This document shows, piece by piece, positions 46,790-54,730 of a stretch of 64,000 nt of DNA (positions are counted from its first letter, which is position 1; each line of letters opens with the position of its first letter). The DNA lies in NCBI GenBank assembly GCA_963705325.1, contig OY970069.1, positions 2,852,001 to 2,916,000 on the forward strand, written 5' to 3'. Source of the DNA: DATARH01 sp963705325 (lineage in GTDB: Bacteria; Pseudomonadota; Alphaproteobacteria; ATCC43930; CGMCC-115725). Under the pieces are notes generated by a model. It had not been told where the DNA came from. It worked only from the letters and a program-made list of their open reading frames with translations, and made no database searches. A program made the translations under genes and the position numbers.

Positions 46790-47956
46790 CTAGAGAGGGT
46801 CGATGTCAAAACCGTCACGCCCCGGCTCGGCGACAATCGCGATTGGCCGGCCCAATCTGGTTTCAAGCGCCCTTAGCGCCGCCGCGGCGGGTCCGCGCAG
46901 CGCCGCCTCGATCGCCGGCGTCGCCCCGAGCCGCCACTTCGCCGCCGGGTTGGCGCGCGCCTCGCGTTGCAGCCGCCGGAGCGCCTCGTAGGCGAGCGTC
47001 AGCGGCGTCTTCGCCGGGCCCCCCGGAGTCAGCACCGCATCGCTCAGCGAGCGCCCGCGCCGCGGCCGCACCAGCTCCAAATGTCCAAGTCGGGTCCAAC
47101 CCAACAACTCGGGCTTCGCCGGATCGCCCTCTACCGCCGCCGCCAGCGCCGCCCGCACCCGCTCGCGATGGTCGCGCCGCCCAATTCCTCCGGCCAACCC
47201 GACAAAATCAATGGCGATCGGTCCCGCCAGGTTGCGCAGCCGGACCTGCCGCGCGATCAGCGCTGCCGCCGCGCGGTTCACCGCCAACGCGGCGCGCTCG
47301 GCGGTGCCGCTCTCCGGCGTACCGGTATCGACATCGATCATGGTTGCCGTCCGCGTCTCCGCGATATGGAGACCGCCGCCGCCGCGTATCGCCACGGAGG
47401 GCGCCAATGCGGACTCGAAGACCCCGTCGAGGTCGAGCGGCCAGTCGGACGCGGGCTGTTGCGCGATCTCGATGCCGGGAAACGCGCCGCGCAGCTCGGC
47501 GAGGATCGCCGCGTCGTCGGCGACAATCCGGTCCGGCGTGCCGGGCAGCCGTAACCCTAGCGCAACGGCAAAACCTGGCTCCGGCGCCAATTGCGCCGGC
47601 GGCTCGAGTTGCGCAGCGCGCTGGGTGAGGGCAGGGAGGTCGGGGGCGGTGATCTTGCCGGTCAGCAGCGGCGCCTTCTCGGCCCGGGCCTCGCGCCGCA
47701 CCTGCACCAGCGCCCGCGCGCCGTCGGTGAGGTCCGCATCGGCCGCATCGCGCCGCCTCAGTAGCGCTGGCCGTTCGTCACCAATATCGACCAGCGCCGC
47801 GTCGAGCCCGGGCACGACCCGCACCACCCGGCCGAGATGGATGCTGCCGGGCGGCTTGGTGTCGCCGCGCTCGACATAAAGCTCGACCGCCTCGCCGTCC
47901 TCGACCCAGGCGGCGCGCCATTCACCCGGGCCAGGGGAAACCCATAGCTCGCTCAT
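46790..47956 (-). CDS. rng: short RNase E/G-family ribonuclease
   Basis: The 388-residue protein has the N-terminal S1-like start (G-S-I-H-L-G-R-V-V-R-V-V-P-G-L-D-A-A-L-V-D-I-G). The two catalytic aspartates are in M-I-D-V-D-T-G and A-I-D-F-V-G-L. It is about 100 residues shorter than E. coli RNase G and lacks the C-P-x-C Zn-link, so it may not form the usual tetramer. It should cleave single-stranded RNA 5-prime of A/U-rich sites. The start at 47956 overlaps the maf stop by four bases. Confidence 0.88.
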   Translation of the reverse strand: MSELWVSPGPGEWRAAWVEDGEAVELYVERGDTKPPGSIHLGRVVRVVPGLDAALVDIGDERPALLRRRDAADADLTDGARALVQVRREARAEKAPLLTGKITAPDLPALTQRAAQLEPPAQLAPEPGFAVALGLRLPGTPDRIVADDAAILAELRGAFPGIEIAQQPASDWPLDLDGVFESALAPSVAIRGGGGLHIAETRTATMIDVDTGTPESGTAERAALAVNRAAAALIARQVRLRNLAGPIAIDFVGLAGGIGRRDHRERVRAALAAAVEGDPAKPELLGWTRLGHLELVRPRRGRSLSDAVLTPGGPAKTPLTLAYEALRRLQREARANPAAKWRLGATPAIEAALRGPAAAALRALETRLGRPIAIVAEPGRDGFDIDPL

Positions 47957-48528
47957 GGCCGCCGGTAGCCGAGACCGTTGAGGAGCTGCGCGGTCTCGTA
48001 AAGCGGCAGCCCTACCACGTTTGAATACGACCCCGCCATCCAAGAGACGAATTCCGCCGCGCGGCCCTGGATCGCATAGGCGCCAGCCTTGCCCCGCCAT
48101 TCTTCCGTGGCGAGATAGGCGGCCATTTCGGCTTCAGTCAGCCGCTTGAACCCAACCTGGCTGACGACGCGCCGCTCCGCGATCCGGCCGTCGGGGGCAA
48201 TGACCGCGACGCCGCCCCAGACGCGGTGCCGGCGGCCCGACAGCAGGCCCAAAAACCGGCATGCCGCCGCCTCGTCCGCGGGCTGGCCGAGGATGCGCCT
48301 GCCGCAGGCCACCACCGTATCGGCGGCGAGGATAAAGGCGTCCGGGCGCCGCGCCCGGACCGCCTCGGCCTTGGCCCGCGCGAGGCGCGTCACATGCTGC
48401 GCCGGCAACTCGGCCTTGAGGGGCATCTCGTCGATTTCCGCCGGGTCGACCTCGTCGGGCACGATGTCGATCTGGCGCAATAATTCGAGCCGGCGCGGCG
48501 AGGCGGAGGCGAGGACCAGGATCGGCAT
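47953..48528 (-). CDS. maf: Maf-family nucleoside triphosphate pyrophosphatase
   Basis: The 191-residue protein has L-A-S-A-S-P-R-R-L-E-L-L at the N-terminus, A-A-D-T-V-V in the middle and E-W-R-G-K-A-G-A-Y-A-I-Q-G later. These are the conserved Maf motifs, ending with N-V-V-G-L-P-L. Maf proteins hydrolyse dTTP, UTP or modified nucleotides. The gene overlaps the RNase gene by four bases, suggesting translational coupling. Confidence 0.93.
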   Translation of the reverse strand: MPILVLASASPRRLELLRQIDIVPDEVDPAEIDEMPLKAELPAQHVTRLARAKAEAVRARRPDAFILAADTVVACGRRILGQPADEAAACRFLGLLSGRRHRVWGGVAVIAPDGRIAERRVVSQVGFKRLTEAEMAAYLATEEWRGKAGAYAIQGRAAEFVSWMAGSYSNVVGLPLYETAQLLNGLGYRRP

Positions 48529-48624
48529 CGCGCGAGGCTAGAGGATGCGCCGCCCGGGCGAAAGCGCTCGCAGAACGGCTGGAATGACGCTACGGGTCAA
48601 AGGCAGCTATCCGGCCGATCGCGT

Positions 48625-49194
48625 TTATGTCGCGGCTTTTGCCCACCATTCGCTAGCCACGGTTTCGAGTTCCTCGAGCGACGCAATCTGTCGACGATCT
48701 TGAAACTCGCCCCAGGCCTTGTCGGGAAGGCTGGGAAGTCGCGCGGCATTACCATCGTAGCGGTGGATGCGGGTCTGGATCACCATTGGCGGCGAACGCG
48801 CTCCGTCGCCCTTGAGTGGACATACGAGCCGTGACACGGCATGCGAAGTGCCGGCTGGGGAGCGGTAGACGAACTCGTCGAAAAAAGGCGCCTCCCGCTC
48901 CAGCGCCTCGTCAAACGTCGCGGTGGTCGCGGTGACAAAATCTGGCGGCCAGAAATGGGCGCCATACGGCTCTCCGGTATGATCCTTCCCGAAATGCTCG
49001 ACGATCGCGGTACCGATCAATCGCCAGAAATAGCCGTCATCACGGCGTTCCGCGAGACCGACAAAAGGAAGGACGCGAATGATGTCGAGTGGTTCGATAT
49101 CCGAGCGCATCGGTATCGAGCCCGCAATGCGCCGGCCGTCCCAATATTTGTAAAGCGCGCCGTGATAGGAAGACGGGTCTGACGCAGATGACAT
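48625..49194 (-). CDS. PAS-fold protein (PAS_5 family)
   Basis: The 189-residue protein shows the PAS_5 pattern common in alphaproteobacteria: W-D-G-R-R-I-A-G-S-I-P-M-R-S-D-I-E-P-L-D, then L-P-F-V-G-L, a W-R-L-I-G-T core, and V-C-P-L-K-G-D. Such stand-alone PAS proteins are likely signal sensors of unknown ligand. It is separate from the maf operon (96-base gap) and from UPF0262. Confidence 0.8.
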   Translation of the reverse strand: MSSASDPSSYHGALYKYWDGRRIAGSIPMRSDIEPLDIIRVLPFVGLAERRDDGYFWRLIGTAIVEHFGKDHTGEPYGAHFWPPDFVTATTATFDEALEREAPFFDEFVYRSPAGTSHAVSRLVCPLKGDGARSPPMVIQTRIHRYDGNAARLPSLPDKAWGEFQDRRQIASLEELETVASEWWAKAAT

Positions 49195-49265
49195 GCGAGG
49201 AAGTTGCGAGGTTGTGCTTTAAATTGCCTTAATGCGGGACAAAGGCGGAAATTGAACGCAGTCCG

Positions 49266-49733
49266 CTAGGCCCGCAAATGCAGTACGCAGATCAGCGTGA
49301 ACAGCCGTCGGCCGGTGTCGTGATCGATCGCGGCCTTGCCCGCCAGCTGCTCGATCAACAGCGCTGAGCCCTCGTTATGCAACGCCCGGCGGCCGGCGTC
49401 GATTGCCTCGACCTGGCTCAGATTGTGCCTGCGCAATGCGTCGTAATAGCTCTCGCAGACGACGAAATAGTCTTTGACGATGCGGCGAAACGGACCGAGC
49501 CCGACCTGAATCGTCTCGCTCGCGCCATGGGCGCCGTTGACCTCCATCAACAGCCGGTTCTCCTCGACCGCGAGACGCAGCGTGAACGGTCCGGCGGCCC
49601 CCGATGTCGGCGCGAAATTGTTGGCGTGGAGCAGGTCGGCGATCGCCGTGGCGCGCTCCTGCTCGATCTCCGGGCTGCGGCGCAGCACGCTCTTCTCGTC
49701 GAGGGTGATCGCCGCGATGCGCTGGTCGCTCAT
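49266..49733 (-). CDS. UPF0262 family protein
   Basis: The 155-residue protein has the UPF0262 core with R-S-P-E-I-E-Q-E-R-A-T-A-I-A-D-L, F-R-R-I-V-K-D-Y-F-V-V-C-E-S-Y-Y and G-R-R-A-L-H-N-E-G-S. Its placement directly after hisD is conserved in alphaproteobacteria. Its function is unknown. It follows hisD by seven bases. Confidence 0.92.
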   Translation of the reverse strand: MSDQRIAAITLDEKSVLRRSPEIEQERATAIADLLHANNFAPTSGAAGPFTLRLAVEENRLLMEVNGAHGASETIQVGLGPFRRIVKDYFVVCESYYDALRRHNLSQVEAIDAGRRALHNEGSALLIEQLAGKAAIDHDTGRRLFTLICVLHLRA

Positions 49734-49740
49734 CGGCGCG

Positions 49741-51033
49741 TTACCGATTGAGGCGGATCGACAGCGACAGCGCGTGCGCGTCGAGACCTTCGGCCTCGGC
49801 GAGGCGGATTGCCGCCGGGGCCAGCGCCGCCAGCCCGTCCGCGTCGCAGCCGACCAGCGTTGTACGCTTGAGGAAATCGAACACGCTCAGCCCCGAGGCG
49901 AAGCGCGCGCTGCGCGCGGTCGGCAGCACATGGTTCGGCCCGGCGATGTAGTCTCCGACGGCTTCCGGCGCATAGCGGCCGAGAAAGATCGCACCGGCAT
50001 GGTTGACCCGTTGCGCCAACGCCTCGGCGCCATCGACCGCCAACTCGAGATGCTCGGGCGCGATCCGGTCGACCAGCGCAACCGCTTCGTCCCAATCGCC
50101 GACCACGATGATCGCGCCATGCGCGTCCCAGCTGCCGCGCGCGATGGCGGCACGGGGCAAGGTGGCGAGATGCCCCTCGACGGCCCGCGCCACCATCGCC
50201 GCGAACCCTGTGTCGTCGGTGACGAGGATCGCCTGCGCCGCCACATCATGCTCGGCCTGCGACAGCAGATCCGCGGCGATCCACGCCGGGTCGTTATGCT
50301 TGTCGGCGACCACCAAAATCTCCGACGGGCCGGCGATCATGTCGATGCCGACCTGGCCGAACACCCGCCGCTTCGCCGCCGCGACATAGGCGTTGCCGGG
50401 GCCGACGATCTTGTCGACCGGCGCGATCGACGTCGTCCCATAGGCGAGCGCCGCCACCGCCTGGGCCCCGCCGACCCGGTAGACTTCGTCGACCCCGCAG
50501 AGGTGCGCCGCCGCCATAACCAGCGGGTTGAGCACCCCGTCCGGCGCCGGCACCACCATCACCAGCCGCCCGACCCCGGCGACCCGGGCCGGCAGCGCGT
50601 TCATCAGCACCGAGGAGGGGTAGGCCGCCGTCCCCCCCGGCACGTAAAGCCCCGCGCTCGCCAGCGGACGCCAGCGCATGCCGAGCCGCACCCCGCTCGC
50701 GTCGATGTAGTCGATCCCCTTGGGTAATTGCTTACGGTGAAAGCTCTCGATCCGCTCGGCCGCGAGGCGCAGCGCCGCCACCGTCTCCGCCGGCGCCATC
50801 GCCGCCATCGCCGCGATCTCGTCTACCGACAGCCGCAGTGTGTCCGCGGTCAACGTCACCCGGTCGAAGCGTTGCGTATAGTCGATCAGCGCCGCATCGC
50901 CGCGCTTCCTAACATCGTCGATGATCGCCGCGACCACGTCGTCGACGTCGAGGTCGGTCTCGCGCTTGGCGCCGAGCAGCGTGGCGAAAGCCTCCTCGAA
51001 CCCTTTGTCCCAGGTGCTGAGGGTGATCGCCAT
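49741..51033 (-). CDS. hisD: histidinol dehydrogenase
   Basis: The 430-residue protein is HisD, with P-G-G-T-A-A-Y-P-S-S, the zinc and catalytic region A-G-P-S-E-I-L-V, and the C-terminal G-P-N-H-V-L-P-T. It oxidises L-histidinol to histidine in two NAD-dependent steps. It lies four bases after hisG in the murA, DUF2948, hisG, hisD, UPF0262 run. Confidence 0.97.
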   Translation of the reverse strand: MAITLSTWDKGFEEAFATLLGAKRETDLDVDDVVAAIIDDVRKRGDAALIDYTQRFDRVTLTADTLRLSVDEIAAMAAMAPAETVAALRLAAERIESFHRKQLPKGIDYIDASGVRLGMRWRPLASAGLYVPGGTAAYPSSVLMNALPARVAGVGRLVMVVPAPDGVLNPLVMAAAHLCGVDEVYRVGGAQAVAALAYGTTSIAPVDKIVGPGNAYVAAAKRRVFGQVGIDMIAGPSEILVVADKHNDPAWIAADLLSQAEHDVAAQAILVTDDTGFAAMVARAVEGHLATLPRAAIARGSWDAHGAIIVVGDWDEAVALVDRIAPEHLELAVDGAEALAQRVNHAGAIFLGRYAPEAVGDYIAGPNHVLPTARSARFASGLSVFDFLKRTTLVGCDADGLAALAPAAIRLAEAEGLDAHALSLSIRLNR

Positions 51034-51037
51034 CGCG

Positions 51038-51736
51038 CTACTTGGCCGCCTGCTTGGCCGAGGCGGTGGCGTCGCGCAGGGCGTCGATCCAATAGCCGAC
51101 TTCTTCCGGCCGCGTCTTCAGCGCCGGCCGGTTGACGATGAGCCGCGAGCTGATATCGGCGATGTGTTCGATCTCGACCAGACCGTTCGCCTTCAGCGTC
51201 GTGCCGGTCTGCACCAGGTCGACGATGTGCCGGCACAGACCCAGCGCCGGTCCGAGCTCGACCGCGCCGTTCAGCTTGATGCACTCGGCCTGGACGCCGC
51301 GCGCGGCGAAGTGGCGGCGAGTCACTTCCGGGTATTTGGTGGCCACGCGGATATGGCTCCACGTCCGCGGGTCCTCGTCCTCGACATGGTCCTTCGGCGC
51401 CGCGACCATCATCCGGCAATGCCCGATATCGAGGTCGAGCGGCGCGTAGATTTCCGAGTAGTCGAATTCCATCAGCACGTCATTGCCGGCGACCCCGAGC
51501 TGGGCCGCGCCAAAGGCGACAAAGGTCGCGACATCGAAACTGCGCACCCGAATCACGTCGAGCCCCGGCGCCGAGGTCGTGAAGCGTAGCTTGCGCGTTT
51601 TCGGGTCGTCGAACTCCGCTTCGGGCTCGATGCCGATCTTGCGCAACAGCGGCATCACCTCGCCGAGAATGCGGCCATTGGGCAGCGCCATGATCAGCTT
51701 TTCGCCACTATCGCTGGGCGCGGGGCGGGATTTCAT
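51038..51736 (-). CDS. hisG: ATP phosphoribosyltransferase, short form
   Basis: The 232-residue protein is the short HisG. It has A-L-P-N-G-R-I-L-G-E, V-E-L-G-P-A-L-G-L-C-R-H-I-V-D-L-V-Q-T-G-T-T-L and the R-L-I-V-N-R tail. It makes phosphoribosyl-ATP, the first step of histidine synthesis, and as a short form it needs HisZ, which is not in the window. The ATG at 51736 overlaps the DUF2948 stop; an in-frame Met at 51781 lies inside that gene and is not used. Confidence 0.95.
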   Translation of the reverse strand: MKSRPAPSDSGEKLIMALPNGRILGEVMPLLRKIGIEPEAEFDDPKTRKLRFTTSAPGLDVIRVRSFDVATFVAFGAAQLGVAGNDVLMEFDYSEIYAPLDLDIGHCRMMVAAPKDHVEDEDPRTWSHIRVATKYPEVTRRHFAARGVQAECIKLNGAVELGPALGLCRHIVDLVQTGTTLKANGLVEIEHIADISSRLIVNRPALKTRPEEVGYWIDALRDATASAKQAAK

Positions 51737-52185
51737 GGCGTCTTGCCGACGTCGTGATCGGGTTGCCAGGCGGTCGGCCACGGCTCGCCGACATCGGCGA
51801 TGCGCACGCGGATCGCACCGGCCTTCAACCGCACCGCCGCGCCGCCGGCGAATTCGAGGTCGATGGTCCCGAACTTGTCGCCGGGCCGGATCGCCAGCAG
51901 CGACAGGATGCGCTCCTCGCCGCTGCGGCGAAATCCGCGATAGGACACGCCCTCGACTTGATCGAATGTGATCGCGGCATGGGTGCGCTGATGGGCCGCT
52001 TGGCCGCCAGTGCCGTCGGCCTTGGACTCCCAGCGGAAGCGGTTGACCACCGCCGTGAAGCGGTGTTCTGCCAGGTCGTAGGTCAGGTCCTTGACCGAAA
52101 CCAGCGCGTCCTGCGCGCAGGCTGAGATCACCGCCAGATCGTCGCTGTCCTCGGCGCGCAGCTTGAGTGATGCGTTAGGAGCCAT
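51733..52185 (-). CDS. DUF2948 family protein
   Basis: The 150-residue protein begins L-K-L-R-A-E-D-S-D-D-L-A-V-I-S-A-C-A-Q-D-A and continues with R-F-R-W-E and G-V-S-Y-R-G-F. These are the DUF2948 features that accompany murA and hisG in alphaproteobacteria. Its role is not known. It overlaps murA by 11 bases and hisG by four. Confidence 0.92.
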   Translation of the reverse strand: MAPNASLKLRAEDSDDLAVISACAQDALVSVKDLTYDLAEHRFTAVVNRFRWESKADGTGGQAAHQRTHAAITFDQVEGVSYRGFRRSGEERILSLLAIRPGDKFGTIDLEFAGGAAVRLKAGAIRVRIADVGEPWPTAWQPDHDVGKTP

Positions 52186-53461
52186 CGCGCAGCCTTTCGA
52201 TGCGCGCGCCGCACGCGGCGAGCTTTTCCTCGAGCCGCTCGTAGCCGCGGTCGAGGTGGTGGACGCCGTTGATCAGCGTGTCGCCCTCGGCGACGAGCCC
52301 GGCGATGACGAGCGAAACCGAAGCTCGAAGGTCGGTCGCCATGACCTCGGCGCCGGCCAGCCGCTTCACCCCCCGCACCAGCGCCGAAGGCCCCTGGACA
52401 TGGATGTTGGCCCCCAAGCGCACTAATTCCGGCACGTGCATGAAGCGGTTCTCGAAAATCGTCTCGGTGATCATCGCCGCGCCATCGGCGATCGTCATCA
52501 GCGCCATCACCTGGGCCTGCAGATCGGTTGGGAATCCGGGGTACGGCTCGGTCATCACGTCGACCCCATCGATCCGTCCGGTGCTGCGCCGGACGAGCAG
52601 GCCGCCCTCGGCCTCGCGGATGCGGATATCGGCGTTCTCCAATAGCCGCACCACCGCCTCGATATGGTCGATCCGCGCGCCGTCCAGCAGCACCTCGCCG
52701 CCCGCCGCCGCCACCGCCATCAGATAGGTGCCGGTCTCGATCCGGTCGGGAATGACGGTATGGCGCGCGCCGCGCAGCTTCGCGACCCCGTGCACGACCA
52801 GCCGGTCGCTGCCGGCGCCCTCGATCCGGGCCCCCATCGCGTTGAGGCAACTCGCCAGGTCGACGATCTCAGGCTCGCGTGCGGCGTTGATCAGCACACT
52901 CTCGCCCTCGGCGAGCGCCGCCGCCATGAGCAGGTGCTCGGTCGCGCCGACCGAGACGCTGGGGAAGACGATCTCGGCGCCTTTCAGCCCGTTGGGCGCA
53001 CGCGCCTCGATATACCCGCCCGACAGCTCGACCTCGGCGCCGAGGCGTTGCAGCCCCTTGATGTGCAGATCTACCGGACGCACCCCGATCTCGTCGCCGC
53101 CGGGCAGCGATACGCGGGCTCCGCCGCAGCGCGCGACGAGCGGCCCGAGCACCAGGAACGAGGCGCGCATCTTGCGCACCAGATCGTAGGGCGCGGTGGT
53201 CGACGTGATCTCGCGCGCCGAGAGTTCGAGCACGCGCGGCGGCATGCCGGCCTCGGTGCTGCAGGGCGCGATCGTGACCCCATGCTGCACCAGCAAATCT
53301 GCCATCGTCTTGATGTCGGCGAGTTCGGGCAGATTGCCCAGCACCAGCGTCTCGTCGGTCAGCAGGCACGCCGCCATCAGCGGCAACGCGGCGTTCTTCG
53401 CACCCGCGATCGGAATCGTGCCGGCGAGCGGCAAACCTCCGCGGATCAGGATTTTGTCCAT
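52175..53461 (-). CDS. murA: UDP-N-acetylglucosamine 1-carboxyvinyltransferase, Asp at the active-site Cys position
   Basis: The 428-residue protein is MurA. It has the N-terminal G-A-K-N-A-A-L-P-L, R-P-V-D-L-H-I-K-G-L and N-A-A-R-E-P-E-I-V-D-L. It transfers enolpyruvate to UDP-GlcNAc, the first committed step of peptidoglycan synthesis. In the catalytic loop, L-P-G-G-C of E. coli (Cys115) reads L-P-G-G-D-E-I-G (Asp123). Cys-to-Asp MurA enzymes remain active and resist fosfomycin. It heads the hisG and hisD run. Confidence 0.96.
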   Translation of the reverse strand: MDKILIRGGLPLAGTIPIAGAKNAALPLMAACLLTDETLVLGNLPELADIKTMADLLVQHGVTIAPCSTEAGMPPRVLELSAREITSTTAPYDLVRKMRASFLVLGPLVARCGGARVSLPGGDEIGVRPVDLHIKGLQRLGAEVELSGGYIEARAPNGLKGAEIVFPSVSVGATEHLLMAAALAEGESVLINAAREPEIVDLASCLNAMGARIEGAGSDRLVVHGVAKLRGARHTVIPDRIETGTYLMAVAAAGGEVLLDGARIDHIEAVVRLLENADIRIREAEGGLLVRRSTGRIDGVDVMTEPYPGFPTDLQAQVMALMTIADGAAMITETIFENRFMHVPELVRLGANIHVQGPSALVRGVKRLAGAEVMATDLRASVSLVIAGLVAEGDTLINGVHHLDRGYERLEEKLAACGARIERLRDGS

Positions 53462-53816
53462 ACCCCTACGGCTCCATGCGCCCCATTCGTAAGGGATTTA
53501 CATCCCCCTTGTCACCGAACGCGGCGCGCGATCGATCGGCCGTTTCTCCCAGCGAGCTTTTACTGGAGCGGTTGGTCCGGCTCAACCCCGAGCCGTCTTT
53601 CGGACCGGCCGGCCGATTTCTGCCGCTTGCCTATGCCCGCTTGCGGGCGCCAAAACACATTGATGTGACTTGTCCGGCGGCGCGCCGCGAACCAACTTTC
53701 CGTTGCCCCGAGCGGTGCGCCGGATCATCTTACGCAAGGCTTCTAGATCATGCCGGATTCCGGCTTGAGGCGGCAGGCTTGGGCAGGCGCGCCGGGATGG
53801 TTCAGGTGAGGAACGG
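53462..53816. other. intergenic region upstream of murA and the DUF3365 gene
   Basis: This 355-base gap has no convincing gene. The 114-codon plus-strand frame at 53476-53820 is Arg- and Pro-rich without recognisable motifs and overlaps the next start. The gap should hold the divergent promoters of murA and of the signalling cluster. No repeat or terminator was seen. Confidence 0.5.
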
Positions 53817-54695
53817 ATGAAACTTAGGGCGAAGATCAATCTGACGTTATGCGGGGCGTTTGTCGTCGGCTTGGTCATCGCCGCCGGCGGCTCGTATAAG
53901 GTGCTGAGCGACGATGCGATCGCCGACAGCGTGCGCAATGCGCGCATCATGATCGAAGGCGCCTCAGCGATCCGCAGCTATACTGCGGAACAGGTGAGCC
54001 CGCTGCTGCAGCCGCTGATGACGGTCCAGTTTCTGCCGTATTCGATCCCTTCCTTCGCGGCGCAGACCAATTTCAAGATCGTGCAGACGAAGCTGCCCGA
54101 GTACACCTATCGCGAACCGACGCTCAATCCGACCAATGTCAACGACCGCGCGCAGGGCTGGGAGGCGGACATCATCAATGCTTTCAAATCCGACCCGACG
54201 ACGACCGAGTCGATATCGATCCGCGACACGCCGCTCGGCCAGTTTCTGACGCTGGCACGCCCGTTGAAGGTCGGCTCTCAGGCCTGCATGACCTGTCACA
54301 GCACCGCGGACAAGGCGCCGGCGACCATGGTGGCGTTGTATGGCACGCAGAATGGGTTTGGCTGGAAGGTCGGCGACATCGTTGGCGCGCAAGTCGTCTC
54401 GATCCCGCTCTCCGTGCCGATGGCCCGAGCCTACAAGACGCTGGGGCTGGTCATGGCGGCCTTGGCGGGGACCTTCGTCGTGCTTCTGCTGATTGTCGAT
54501 TTCCTGCTGCGCAAGCTGGTGGTCAAGCCGGTGGTCACGATCTCCGACATGGCCAGCGCGGTCAGCATGGGCGATCTCGACGCGCCCGAGTACACCCGCG
54601 ATACAAAGGATGAAATCGGCTCGCTCGCCGCCTCGTTCAATCGGATGCGGCGTAGCCTGCAGAACGCGATGAAGATGCTCGACGATCAGAACTAA
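53817..54695 (+). CDS. DUF3365 haem-type sensor with HAMP domain
   Basis: The 292-residue protein has a transmembrane helix at 9-29, then a periplasmic Tll0287-like/DUF3365 domain with one C-M-T-C-H haem-attachment motif (157-161). A second helix (208-232) and a HAMP domain (233-285) follow, with no kinase or cyclase domain after it. It probably senses redox state or a gas and passes a conformational signal to another protein. The next gene is a Ser/Thr kinase, which is a candidate partner. Confidence 0.85.
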   Translation: MKLRAKINLTLCGAFVVGLVIAAGGSYKVLSDDAIADSVRNARIMIEGASAIRSYTAEQVSPLLQPLMTVQFLPYSIPSFAAQTNFKIVQTKLPEYTYREPTLNPTNVNDRAQGWEADIINAFKSDPTTTESISIRDTPLGQFLTLARPLKVGSQACMTCHSTADKAPATMVALYGTQNGFGWKVGDIVGAQVVSIPLSVPMARAYKTLGLVMAALAGTFVVLLLIVDFLLRKLVVKPVVTISDMASAVSMGDLDAPEYTRDTKDEIGSLAASFNRMRRSLQNAMKMLDDQN

Positions 54696-54730
54696 TTAAC
54701 TGATTGGAGGCCTCATTCGGTCACACGACG

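Noticed and set aside
53476..53820. 114-codon frame between murA and the DUF3365 gene
   Set aside because: Arg- and Pro-rich, no motifs, overlaps the next start. The gap is more simply a divergent promoter region.
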